From positions 1 to 9,676 of the forward strand of contig JAITKY010000061.1 in NCBI GenBank assembly GCA_031278135.1: 9,676 bases of DNA, in the 5' to 3' direction. Below, piece by piece: positions 1 to 6,810 of this stretch. The translations under genes and the position numbers were made by a program. The notes below the pieces were generated by a model. That model had not been told where the DNA came from. It did not search any database and worked only from the letters and a program-made list of their open reading frames with translations. The stretch's first letter is position 1. Every line of letters begins with the position of its first letter. This DNA is from Prevotellaceae bacterium. Its GTDB lineage: Bacteria; Bacteroidota; Bacteroidia; Bacteroidales; UBA932.

Positions 1-385
1 ATAGTTATTTATGAAAAAACATAGCGTAAAACATTATTGTCGCAAAAATAATGTCGGGAATACAGTAATGTTTAATTTTATTTTTAATAATCAGCACGTT
101 GTATTATTTGACATCTTAATATTGCGACAGTGTAATCTGCGCCAAGTCAGGAGTTCTGAACCTGAAATAGCGAAGTTAATGTTTTTGATACAAAAGAGAA
201 TGAAGAAATGAATAGCATACGACTTGCTTTTTGATGTAAGGAGATGTCAATAATTTAAGTACTCAATTTGGTCGAATAATATAGTTCCATTCGCCGTGAA
301 ATTTGTATCGTTTTATATTTATTTTTTCAAACTCCTGCAAAAAAAAACACATTTTTCGCAAAATAATCAGGAAAAAGAAAAAACA
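1..385. other. AT-rich intergenic region, no supported gene
   Basis: This stretch lies downstream of ispH and runs to the left edge of the window. It is very AT-rich, with long A and T runs. Reading all frames, I find only short open stretches (the longest about 66 codons from base 11), with no recognisable motif and a composition unlike the genes to the right, so I do not call a protein. A small imperfect hairpin (TCAG/CTGA plus GTT/AAC, 147-165) and a lone minus-strand match to the Bacteroidota -7 box (43-50, reading TATTTTTG) are visible. The -7 match has no -33 partner at the usual distance. The region could hold the promoter of a leftward gene outside the window. Confidence 0.6.
337..359 (-). 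terminator. possible weak terminator after ispH
   Basis: Read on the minus strand, about 27 bases past the ispH stop, GCGAAAAA can pair with TTTTTTGC (one G-T wobble) around a 7-base T-rich loop. A second T-rich tract (371-383) sits between it and the stop. The stem is mostly A-T and no clean T-run follows it, so this is a weak candidate only. It is the only hairpin I see close behind the operon. Confidence 0.22.
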
Positions 386-1279
386 TTATTGAAAAATTTG
401 TGTCAGTTCGTGGACAACTTTTGCAATATCTTCCATCAGCCATTTTGGTGTGGAAGTTGCGCCGCAAACGCCGACAGTATTGCAATTTAAGAACCATTTG
501 GGATTGATGTCAGTTGCCTGTTCGATAAAATATGAGTTGGGATTTGCATTTTTACAACTTTGATACAGTACTTTGCCATTGGAACTTTGTTTTCCGCTCA
601 CAAAAATAACGACATCATGTTTCCGTGCAAAATCTTCGAGGTGCGGTTTTCGTCCCGACACTTGCCGGCAAATAGTGTTATATGCTTTAAACATAGCCGT
701 GTCGCCACCCGACTGTTCGATTTTTTCGACTATTATTCTGCGCAGTTCCTCGAAACCTTCGATGCTTTTTGTCGTCTGCGAAAACAGGAAAACAGGACGG
801 GAACAGTCGATCCGGTTGATTTCGTCAACGGTCTCAATTACAATAGCATTACCCTCTGTTTGTCCTACCAGACCATTCACTTCGGCATGTCGTTTTTTTC
901 CGAAAATGACGATAACGCCGTTACATTGTTTTGCCTCTTCATAAGCACGTTTGATACGTTCCTGCAGTTTAAGCACGACAGGACAAGTGCAGTCTACTAT
1001 TTCGATACCTGCATTTTTAGCCGTTTCGTATGTTTCGGGAGGTTCGCCGTGTGCTCTGATAAGTATTTTTTTAGGATCTACAGCGCTGATATTTTCATGA
1101 GAGATAGCGTTTAAGCCCTTACTTTTCAGCCGGTTTACTTCGACGTTGTTGTGGACTATATCGCCCAGCGAAAACAGTACTCCATTTTTATCGAGTTCTT
1201 TTTCAGCGGTTTCGATAGCACGTATCACACCATAGCAAAATCCCGAAAGACTGTCTATTTCTACTTTAATCGTGTTCAC
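386..1279 (-). CDS. ispH: 4-hydroxy-3-methylbut-2-enyl diphosphate reductase
   Basis: IspH (LytB) catalyses the last step of the MEP pathway in the cytosol. It reduces HMBPP to IPP and DMAPP, which feed undecaprenyl carriers and quinones. The 297-residue protein is full length for the short bacterial form. The three cysteines expected to hold the Fe-S cluster are visible: C15 in GFCYGV, C99 in DCTCP and C204 in NTICRQ. Substrate-binding motifs are also present: RAHGEP (75-80), SQTT (167-170) and SGKQSSNG (228-235). HAEVNG (131-136) contains the glutamate (E133) expected to act in proton transfer; many homologues such as E. coli have HPE there, so A132 replaces proline. The start is GTG, chosen because it leads directly into the conserved N-terminus and I see no ATG nearby in frame. 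It overlaps the end of cmk by 14 bases, so translational coupling is likely. It is the last gene of the lpxD-cmk-ispH operon. Confidence 0.96.
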   Translation of the reverse strand: MNTIKVEIDSLSGFCYGVIRAIETAEKELDKNGVLFSLGDIVHNNVEVNRLKSKGLNAISHENISAVDPKKILIRAHGEPPETYETAKNAGIEIVDCTCPVVLKLQERIKRAYEEAKQCNGVIVIFGKKRHAEVNGLVGQTEGNAIVIETVDEINRIDCSRPVFLFSQTTKSIEGFEELRRIIVEKIEQSGGDTAMFKAYNTICRQVSGRKPHLEDFARKHDVVIFVSGKQSSNGKVLYQSCKNANPNSYFIEQATDINPKWFLNCNTVGVCGATSTPKWLMEDIAKVVHELTQIFQ

Positions 1280-1961
1280 AAATTGCCTTAACTTTTTCGT
1301 ACAACCATTCTAATTGTTCTTTGGGCGTCATATTGCTGTTATCCAGAACAACAGCGTCCGCAGCCTGTTTCAATGGACTGACTTCACGGTGAGTATCCTT
1401 AAAATCACGTCCTTCGATATTTTTCCGTACTTCGTCGACAGTGACGTTTTCGCCTTTGGCTTTCAGTTCCGAAAACCTGCGTAAAGTTCTGATTTCCGGC
1501 GATGCGGTCATAAACACCTTCAATTCGGCATCTGGAAACACCACCGTACCAATATCTCTGCCGTCCATTACAATTCCTTTAGCCTGACCCATAAGTTGTT
1601 GTTGTCTGACTAACAATTCCCTGACTTCAGGCACTGCGCTCACTGCGCTTACATGATTCGCTGTTTCTATCGAACGGATTTCCTTCTCGACATTCTCATT
1701 ATTCAGATAAGTATCAGCCGTTTCGGAGCCGGCAGACTTGCGAAATTCGATATTGATATCTTTCAGCATGGATTTCAATCTGTCCGAAATTTTTCCCGAC
1801 GAATCGATCAATCCGTTACGGACACAGAATAAAGTTACAGCCCTATACATCGCTCCCGTATCGACGTAGATATAATTTAATCGCTGTGCAATTGCTTTTG
1901 CAACAGTGCTTTTCCCTGTGGACGAATATCCGTCGATGGCTATGATGATCGGCTTATTCAT
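1266..1961 (-). CDS. cmk: (d)CMP kinase (cytidylate kinase)
   Basis: Cytoplasmic nucleoside monophosphate kinase that phosphorylates CMP and dCMP with ATP, recycling cytidine nucleotides for nucleic acid and CDP-lipid synthesis. The 231-residue length is normal for the bacterial type. The P-loop GYSSTGKST is at 11-19, followed by the CMP-kinase hallmark DTGAMYR (34-40). DGRDIGT at 133-139 belongs to the nucleotide-binding core, and the RD..D..R...PL pattern (185-197) forms the lid and catalytic arginines. The region at about 55-115 corresponds to the extra NMP-binding insert seen in bacterial CMP kinases. The ATG overlaps the lpxD stop by 8 bases (ATGAATAA), and the gene end overlaps the ispH GTG by 14 bases, so its expression is probably tied to both neighbours. 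Pairing of cmk with ispH is familiar in Bacteroidales genomes (from memory). Confidence 0.96.
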   Translation of the reverse strand: MNKPIIIAIDGYSSTGKSTVAKAIAQRLNYIYVDTGAMYRAVTLFCVRNGLIDSSGKISDRLKSMLKDINIEFRKSAGSETADTYLNNENVEKEIRSIETANHVSAVSAVPEVRELLVRQQQLMGQAKGIVMDGRDIGTVVFPDAELKVFMTASPEIRTLRRFSELKAKGENVTVDEVRKNIEGRDFKDTHREVSPLKQAADAVVLDNSNMTPKEQLEWLYEKVKAICEHD

Positions 1962-3009
1962 CGGCTTTGCTGTCCTGATTTTTCTCCAAAACAGCGACTT
2001 TCTTAATCAATTCATCGACAGCATTTTTCAACTCCGGCAAATTACGGAACACAACGAACGAACGTTTGTATTTCGAGGCTTCCATAGCCGGAAATCCCAA
2101 CATTGCCCTGTCGCTGGGGACATTATTCGAAACTCCGCTTTTCGACGCTATCGTGACTCTGTCGCCGACATTCAAGTGCCCGACAATGCCCGCTTGCCCG
2201 GCAAAAACGCAATTCTCGCCGACTTTCACCGAACCGGCTATTCCCGTTTGCGCTGCAATGACAGTGTTTTTGCCGATTTCAACATTGTGCGCTATCTGAA
2301 TCAGATTGTCTAATTTGACGCCCGAATGGATTACCGTCGATCCCATAGTCGAACGGTCGATGGTGGTACACGCTCCGATTTCGATATTATCCTCAATAAC
2401 AACGTTTCCGATTTGTGGAATCTTCTTGTATTCGCCATTTGCCTGAGGAGCAAAGCCAAAACCGTCGGCGCCGATAATGCTTCCCGAATGGATGATGCAA
2501 TTTGCGCCGACAACACATCCGTGATAGATTTTCACTCCAGAGTAAACGATTGTGTTATCGCCGATTGTGACGTTGTCGCCAATATAGACGTGAGGATAAA
2601 TCTTGACATTGTCGCCGAGTTTCACGCCTTTGGCAATATACGCAAAAGCGCCTATATAACAATTCTTTCCTCGTTTCGACCGCCACGATATTTTCGATGG
2701 ATATTCGCATCCCTTTTTGTTTACTGCCTTTGCCGATTCGAACAGTCCGAGAACTGAGGCTACTCCTTCGTAAGCATTGTCTACGCGGATAATTGTCGGG
2801 GTAATTTTTCCCTTGAGTTCATAATCCTTATTAAGCAGGATTATAGATGCTTTCGTGGTATATACGTATTTTTCGTATTTGGGATTGGCAAAAAAACACA
2901 GCGTTCCAGGTTTTCCCTGTTCGATACGCGCAACACTCGTTACTGAGGTTGACAAATCGCCTTCGACTGTGCCTTTCAAATAGTTCGCAATAGTTTCTGC
3001 ACTAAACAT
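1954..3009 (-). CDS. lpxD: UDP-3-O-acylglucosamine N-acyltransferase
   Basis: LpxD transfers a hydroxyacyl chain from acyl carrier protein to the 2-amino group of UDP-3-O-acyl-glucosamine, the third step of lipid A synthesis, in the cytosol. The 351-residue protein has the family layout. An N-terminal uridine-binding domain (about 1-100) is followed by a left-handed beta helix of hexapeptide repeats (about 115-300, e.g. [13 protein letters not shown]), then a C-terminal helical tail (about 309-345). The predicted catalytic histidine is H241 in [11 protein letters not shown], matching the E. coli NLIQIAHNV motif. GADGFGFAP (180-188) and VGHLNVGD (276-283) are also typical. It is the first gene of the operon, with its own promoter in the divergent region upstream. 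In many Bacteroidales lpxD lies with the lpxC-fabZ fusion and lpxA; here its operon partners are cmk and ispH. Confidence 0.95.
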   Translation of the reverse strand: MFSAETIANYLKGTVEGDLSTSVTSVARIEQGKPGTLCFFANPKYEKYVYTTKASIILLNKDYELKGKITPTIIRVDNAYEGVASVLGLFESAKAVNKKGCEYPSKISWRSKRGKNCYIGAFAYIAKGVKLGDNVKIYPHVYIGDNVTIGDNTIVYSGVKIYHGCVVGANCIIHSGSIIGADGFGFAPQANGEYKKIPQIGNVVIEDNIEIGACTTIDRSTMGSTVIHSGVKLDNLIQIAHNVEIGKNTVIAAQTGIAGSVKVGENCVFAGQAGIVGHLNVGDRVTIASKSGVSNNVPSDRAMLGFPAMEASKYKRSFVVFRNLPELKNAVDELIKKVAVLEKNQDSKADE

Positions 3010-3030
3010 ATATCTAACTTTTAATTAACT

Positions 3031-3048
3031 GAGATCTTTAAAAATCTC
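3031..3048 (-). other. small hairpin in the lpxD leader
   Basis: GAGAT and ATCTC arms (5 bp) surround an A/T-rich loop. The element lies between the predicted lpxD transcription start (near 3068) and its ATG (3009). It is too short to assign a role, and could be chance in AT-rich sequence. Confidence 0.2.
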
Positions 3049-3073
3049 CATTTGTTATCTTTTAAATTTCGGC

Positions 3074-3082
3074 GCAAAATTA
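3074..3082 (-). promoter_or_regulatory. predicted -7 box of the lpxD-cmk-ispH promoter
   Basis: On the minus strand the sequence reads TAATTTTGC, a full match to the Bacteroidota -7 consensus TAnnTTTG followed by a pyrimidine. The -33 part is weak: a TTG occurs 24 bases upstream (plus-strand 3107-3109), slightly beyond the usual spacing. It would start transcription near 3068, giving a leader of about 60 bases before the lpxD ATG. No Shine-Dalgarno sequence is seen, as expected for this phylum. Confidence 0.5.
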
Positions 3083-3138
3083 GTAATATTTATTTGATGA
3101 ATAAAACAACAGGAAAGGTGTAAATTCTCCTGTCTCGA

Positions 3139-3170
3139 TTTGCACATTCCAGCATTTGTCATATCTTTGC
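3139..3170 (+). promoter_or_regulatory. predicted pheT promoter (Bacteroidota type)
   Basis: TTTG (3139-3142), a 19-base gap, then TATCTTTG (3162-3169) followed by C. Every consensus position of the Bacteroidota primary-sigma promoter is matched at ideal spacing. The expected start is near 3176, leaving a leader of about 64 AT-rich bases before the pheT ATG. The facing lpxD -7 box lies about 60 bases to the left, so the two promoters are divergent and back to back and may compete or share regulation. Confidence 0.72.
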
Positions 3171-3239
3171 AAAACTTTTTTGAATTAAAGATAATAGTAA
3201 ATACCTGTTCATACGACAGATAAGTTAAATTAAAATACA

Positions 3240-5681
3240 ATGAAAGTATCTTATAACTGGTTAAAAGATTATATCTATTTTGAAGAAACGCCCGAAAAAA
3301 TTGCGGAGATTTTGACATCTATCGGGCTGGAAGTTGAATCGATTGAGCGGATTGAGAGTGTCAAAGGTGGATTAAACGGAGTTCTTACCGGGCATGTCCT
3401 GTTGTGCGAAAAACATCCCGATGCTGATCGATTGCATGTTACGACAGTCGATATAGGCGGGGAACAGCCATTGCAGATTGTCTGTGGAGCGCCGAATGTC
3501 ACTAAGGGACAGAAAGTTGCCGTTGCAACAGTTGGGACTACATTATATTTCGCTTCGGGCGAAGAAATCAAGATAAAAAAGTCGAAAATACGTGGCGTTG
3601 AATCCTTTGGAATGATATGCGCCGAAGACGAACTCGGACTTGGAACATCGCACGAAGGTATTATGGTTTTAGATGCGGACGCTGTTCCCGGAACACCGCT
3701 AAAGGATTTACTGCAACTCGACGATGATGTCGTTTTCGAAATTGGACTGACTCCCAACAGAGTAGACGCCGCTTCGCATTTTGGTCTGGCAAGAGATCTG
3801 GCTGCTTATTTCAGAAAACACGCCACACTTCCGGATGTATCGAACTTTATGATCGATAACTATTCCAACCCTTACGAAGTTGAGATCGAGGACGAAAACG
3901 GGTGTATGCGATATTCGGGAATAACCGTTTCGAATGTCAGAATAAAACCCTCGCCCGACTGGTTGCAGAAACGATTGAAAGCGATAGGAATCAGACCAAA
4001 AAACAATGTAGTCGATATCACCAATTACATACTTCACGAACTTGGACAGCCCTTGCATGCCTTTGACGCCGACAAAATCGAAGGTTGCAAAGTCGTTATC
4101 CGCACTTGCGACGACGGAACAGAATTTACAACCCTCGATGGCGAAGTTCGTAAGTTAAAATCCACAGATTTAATGATATGCGACGACTCCAAACCAATGT
4201 GTATCGCAGGAGTTTTCGGAGGAACAGATTCGGGCGTCACGGACAATACTGTGAATGTGTTTATTGAATCAGCGTACTTTAATCCCGTCAGGATTCGTAA
4301 AACATCACGCTATCATGGACTTGTTACAGATTCTTCGTTCCGGTTCGAAAGAGGAACCGACCCGAATATGACAGTATATGCTTTGAAACGTGCGGCTCTG
4401 TTGATGAAAGAGTTAGGCGAAGGAGAAATTTCGTCAGACATTGTGGACGTTTATTCGCAAATTATCGAACCAGCACAGATAGAAATGAGTTACAGCAATA
4501 TTGAACGTGTTATCGGAAAAAATATTCCTGCGGCAGAAATAAAAAGCATAATCGAAGCTCTGGAAATGAAAATCGTCGAAGAAAAAGACGATTCGTTCAC
4601 CGTTCTTGTTCCTTCGTACAGAGTTGATGTGAAAAGGGAATTTGATGTAATAGAGGACATTCTGCGTATCTACGGTTACAACAATGTCGAAATTCCTTCG
4701 CAGGTACATTCTACATTAAGTTATGTATCGAAACCCGATAAAGACAAATTAATAAACGCCGTTTCCGACTTTTTTACCGCAAACGGATTCAGAGAAATAA
4801 TGTCGAACTCGCTCACAAAATCAGCGTATTACGACAAACTCGAAACATATAAAGCCGAAAATTCCGTGAAAATATTGAATCCGTTGAGCAACGAACTGAA
4901 TGTTATGCGTCAGACTTTGCTGTTCGGTGGATTGGAGGCTATTGCACGAAACATCAACCGCAAAAATCCCGACCTCAAATTCTACGAAACAGGAAACTGT
5001 TATTCGTACAAGGAAACACAATCGCCTAACCCTCTGAATGCGTACAGGGAAGATTTGAGAATAGCGCTGTTCCTGACCGGAAACAATCATTTACTGTCGT
5101 GGAATCAAAAGGCAGAACCATCGAATTTCTTCACATTGAAATCTTTGCTGGAAAGATTGTTACAGCGTTTCGGAGTAAACATGTCGAATCTGCAAGCCGG
5201 CGACGCTCCGAAAGATATATTTGCCGACGGTTTGTCGTTCAGTGTTTTCAAAGGTAAACATGTTGTGACATTTGGCGTTATAGCGAAAAATATCCTTAAA
5301 TCGCTGGATATTGAACAGGATGTGTTTTTTGCGGAAATAAGTCTTCAAGCATTGACCGGGTTTGCCCGGCAGGATAAGTCCGTATATAAGGAACTCGCAC
5401 GTTTTCCGGAAGTTCGCAGAGATTTGGCGCTTGTGATAGACCGAAATGTGAATTTTTCCGTTTTGAGGGATATCGCATTCCGTACTGAACGAAAACTGCT
5501 GAAAAATGTCGGATTATTCGACATTTACGAAGGCGAGAAACTTCCCGCAGGTAAAAAACAGTATGCTCTCAGTTTCATCATTCAGGACGAAGAAAAAACT
5601 TTGACAGATAACAATATTGAACATATAATGCAAAACCTCGTTGCTGCTTTCGGAAAAGACGCCGGAGCAATGTTGAGGTAA
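3240..5681 (+). CDS. pheT: phenylalanine-tRNA ligase beta subunit
   Basis: Beta subunit of the cytosolic (alpha-beta)2 enzyme that charges tRNA-Phe. It binds tRNA and carries the editing site that clears mischarged tyrosine, while the alpha subunit PheS holds the active site. The 813 residues cover all expected domains. The N-terminal segment MKVSYNWLKDY is followed by an EMAP-II-like tRNA-binding fold (about 40-155, with HPDADRLHV and QIVCGAPN). The B3/B4 editing region is at about 210-400 (VVDITNYILHELGQPLHAFD, then FRFERGTDP at 367-375). The B5 DNA-binding-like domain is at about 410-480, with acidic residues in DVIEDILRIYGYN. A catalytic-like core spans about 490-700, and the C-terminal FDX-ACB anticodon-binding domain about 720-813 (RFPEVRRDLALV). 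The start is the conserved MKVSYNWL with no Shine-Dalgarno. pheS is not adjacent, so the subunits are encoded apart. Confidence 0.98.
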   Translation: MKVSYNWLKDYIYFEETPEKIAEILTSIGLEVESIERIESVKGGLNGVLTGHVLLCEKHPDADRLHVTTVDIGGEQPLQIVCGAPNVTKGQKVAVATVGTTLYFASGEEIKIKKSKIRGVESFGMICAEDELGLGTSHEGIMVLDADAVPGTPLKDLLQLDDDVVFEIGLTPNRVDAASHFGLARDLAAYFRKHATLPDVSNFMIDNYSNPYEVEIEDENGCMRYSGITVSNVRIKPSPDWLQKRLKAIGIRPKNNVVDITNYILHELGQPLHAFDADKIEGCKVVIRTCDDGTEFTTLDGEVRKLKSTDLMICDDSKPMCIAGVFGGTDSGVTDNTVNVFIESAYFNPVRIRKTSRYHGLVTDSSFRFERGTDPNMTVYALKRAALLMKELGEGEISSDIVDVYSQIIEPAQIEMSYSNIERVIGKNIPAAEIKSIIEALEMKIVEEKDDSFTVLVPSYRVDVKREFDVIEDILRIYGYNNVEIPSQVHSTLSYVSKPDKDKLINAVSDFFTANGFREIMSNSLTKSAYYDKLETYKAENSVKILNPLSNELNVMRQTLLFGGLEAIARNINRKNPDLKFYETGNCYSYKETQSPNPLNAYREDLRIALFLTGNNHLLSWNQKAEPSNFFTLKSLLERLLQRFGVNMSNLQAGDAPKDIFADGLSFSVFKGKHVVTFGVIAKNILKSLDIEQDVFFAEISLQALTGFARQDKSVYKELARFPEVRRDLALVIDRNVNFSVLRDIAFRTERKLLKNVGLFDIYEGEKLPAGKKQYALSFIIQDEEKTLTDNNIEHIMQNLVAAFGKDAGAMLR

Positions 5682-5706
5682 TTTTTAATCATTTAAAAGT
5701 GCAAGA

Positions 5707-5730
5707 TTACAGTTTTTTTGACAACTGTAA
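5707..5730 (+). terminator. inverted repeat after pheT; terminator or operator
   Basis: Perfect 8-bp arms TTACAGTT (5707-5714) and AACTGTAA (5723-5730) flank an 8-base loop, 25 bases after the pheT stop. As RNA it would form a modest hairpin. Only AATTT follows, so it is not a standard T-run terminator. The loop contains the TTTG that serves as the -33 box of the next promoter, so in DNA form it could equally be a binding site for a dimeric regulator. Confidence 0.45.
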
Positions 5731-5748
5731 AATTTCATCTAAATTTGT
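5717..5748 (+). promoter_or_regulatory. predicted promoter of the SDR-transporter unit
   Basis: TTTG (5717-5720), exactly 19 bases, then TAAATTTG (5740-5747) and T. This is a full consensus match to the Bacteroidota promoter with the same spacing as the pheT promoter. Transcription should begin near 5754, giving a very short leader of about 17 bases before the ATG at 5771. The -33 box sits in the loop of the inverted repeat at 5707-5730. Confidence 0.68.
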
Positions 5749-5770
5749 GCTCGAATTTTATTGAAAGTAT

Positions 5771-6775
5771 ATGAAAGTTTTGATTACAGGAGCAGCGGGA
5801 TTTATAGGAAGTTTTTTAGTGGAAGAAGCGCTCAATCAGGGATTTGACACTTATGCCGGAGTAAGAGCCAGTAGCAGCAAACAGTATTTAAAAGACGAAA
5901 AAATTAAGTTCATCGATCTGAAATACAGTGATAAAAAACTGCTTACGGAGCAATTGACGGAGTTGAAAAACACTGTCGGCAAATTTGATTATATTATACA
6001 CGGAATGGGGGTCACCAAATGCAAAAACAAAGACGATTTCGACAAAATCAACTGTGGTTACACAAAAAATTTTGTGGATGCGTTAATCGAATCCGGTTCC
6101 GTACCGGACAAATTTGTGTATATAAGCAGTTTGTCGGCGTGGGGACCCGGCGACGCCAAAACCGGACATCCGATAATGTTATCCGACGAGCCAAAACCGG
6201 ATACGCTCTACGGAGCAAGCAAACTCAAAGCAGAACAGTATATTGCTTCGCTGCCCGGTTTTCCGTACATCTTCCTGCGACCGACAGGCGTGTATGGTCC
6301 CAGAGAAAAAGATTATTTCGTTTTCAACAAGACGGTTGCGAGCGGTATCGTGCCGACAATGGGTTTTCAAACGCAATATCTGACATTTATTTATGTCCGC
6401 GATTTAGCCAAACTTGCGTTTTTGGCGTGTCGAAGCAATATCGTTCAAAAAGCTTATTTTGTCACCGACGGGAAGGAATATACCGATAAAGAATATGCGG
6501 CTATAGTGAAAAAACATCTCGGACGTAAACATACATTGAACCTCCGAACACCGCTGTTTTTGGTGAAATTTATTTCGTATTTTGGAGATACTGTTTTCGG
6601 ATGGTTCGGGCAAACGCCTACTCTCAACAAAGATAAATACAAGATTCTAAGAGTGATGAACTGGCGTTGCGAAAATAAACCCACCGAAAACGATTTCAAT
6701 TTTAAAGCCAGTTACGACCTCGACAAAGGAACCAAAGAGGCTATAAAATGGTATAAACAGGAAAAATGGATCTGA
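5771..6775 (+). CDS. NAD(P)-dependent epimerase/dehydratase family (extended SDR)
   Basis: A 334-residue extended short-chain dehydrogenase/reductase. The N-terminal Rossmann motif TGAAGFIG (6-13) binds NAD(P). The strand-4 region YIIHGMG (74-80), the active-site serine region VYISSLS (116-122) and the catalytic pair Y147/K151 in YGASK are all present. They are followed by the LRPTGVYGP motif (169-177) typical of sugar epimerases and 3-beta-hydroxysteroid dehydrogenase-like enzymes. The C-terminal part (about 180-334) is the variable substrate domain. VRDLAKLAFLAC (209-220) is the family's usual helix after the substrate loop. There is no signal peptide. The substrate cannot be told from sequence; nucleotide sugar, flavonol-like or sterol-like labels would be guesses. 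It is probably first in a transcription unit with the transporter gene 35 bases downstream, and has its own promoter. Confidence 0.88.
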   Translation: MKVLITGAAGFIGSFLVEEALNQGFDTYAGVRASSSKQYLKDEKIKFIDLKYSDKKLLTEQLTELKNTVGKFDYIIHGMGVTKCKNKDDFDKINCGYTKNFVDALIESGSVPDKFVYISSLSAWGPGDAKTGHPIMLSDEPKPDTLYGASKLKAEQYIASLPGFPYIFLRPTGVYGPREKDYFVFNKTVASGIVPTMGFQTQYLTFIYVRDLAKLAFLACRSNIVQKAYFVTDGKEYTDKEYAAIVKKHLGRKHTLNLRTPLFLVKFISYFGDTVFGWFGQTPTLNKDKYKILRVMNWRCENKPTENDFNFKASYDLDKGTKEAIKWYKQEKWI

Positions 6776-6810
6776 ATTTACAGAATTTTAGAATTAAACA
6801 GAATGGTTAA

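Noticed and set aside
107..140. Promoter-like TTTG...TAATCTG on the plus strand
   Set aside because: The -7 part misses a key T and no gene follows in that direction; ispH on that side is on the opposite strand.
11..211. 66-codon open frame at the left edge
   Set aside because: Composition is that of random AT-rich DNA, with no family resemblance or conserved motif; kept only as part of the intergenic description.
560..1114. 184-codon plus-strand open frame opposite ispH
   Set aside because: It is antisense to a clearly conserved ispH, has no recognisable motif, and its Phe/Cys/Arg-rich composition is typical of a shadow frame.
1906..2757. Plus-strand open frames of 135 and 143 codons opposite cmk and lpxD
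   Set aside because: They are shadows of the hexapeptide-repeat lpxD and of cmk; no motifs, and no promoter or start context.
3055..3318. 87-codon minus-strand open frame across the divergent promoter region
   Set aside because: It overlaps two predicted promoters and the conserved start of pheT, and its protein has no recognisable features.
6780..6804. Three AGAAT copies between the SDR and transporter genes
   Set aside because: The copies are 5 bases long at uneven spacing (8 and 10) in AT-rich DNA, so chance is an adequate explanation.
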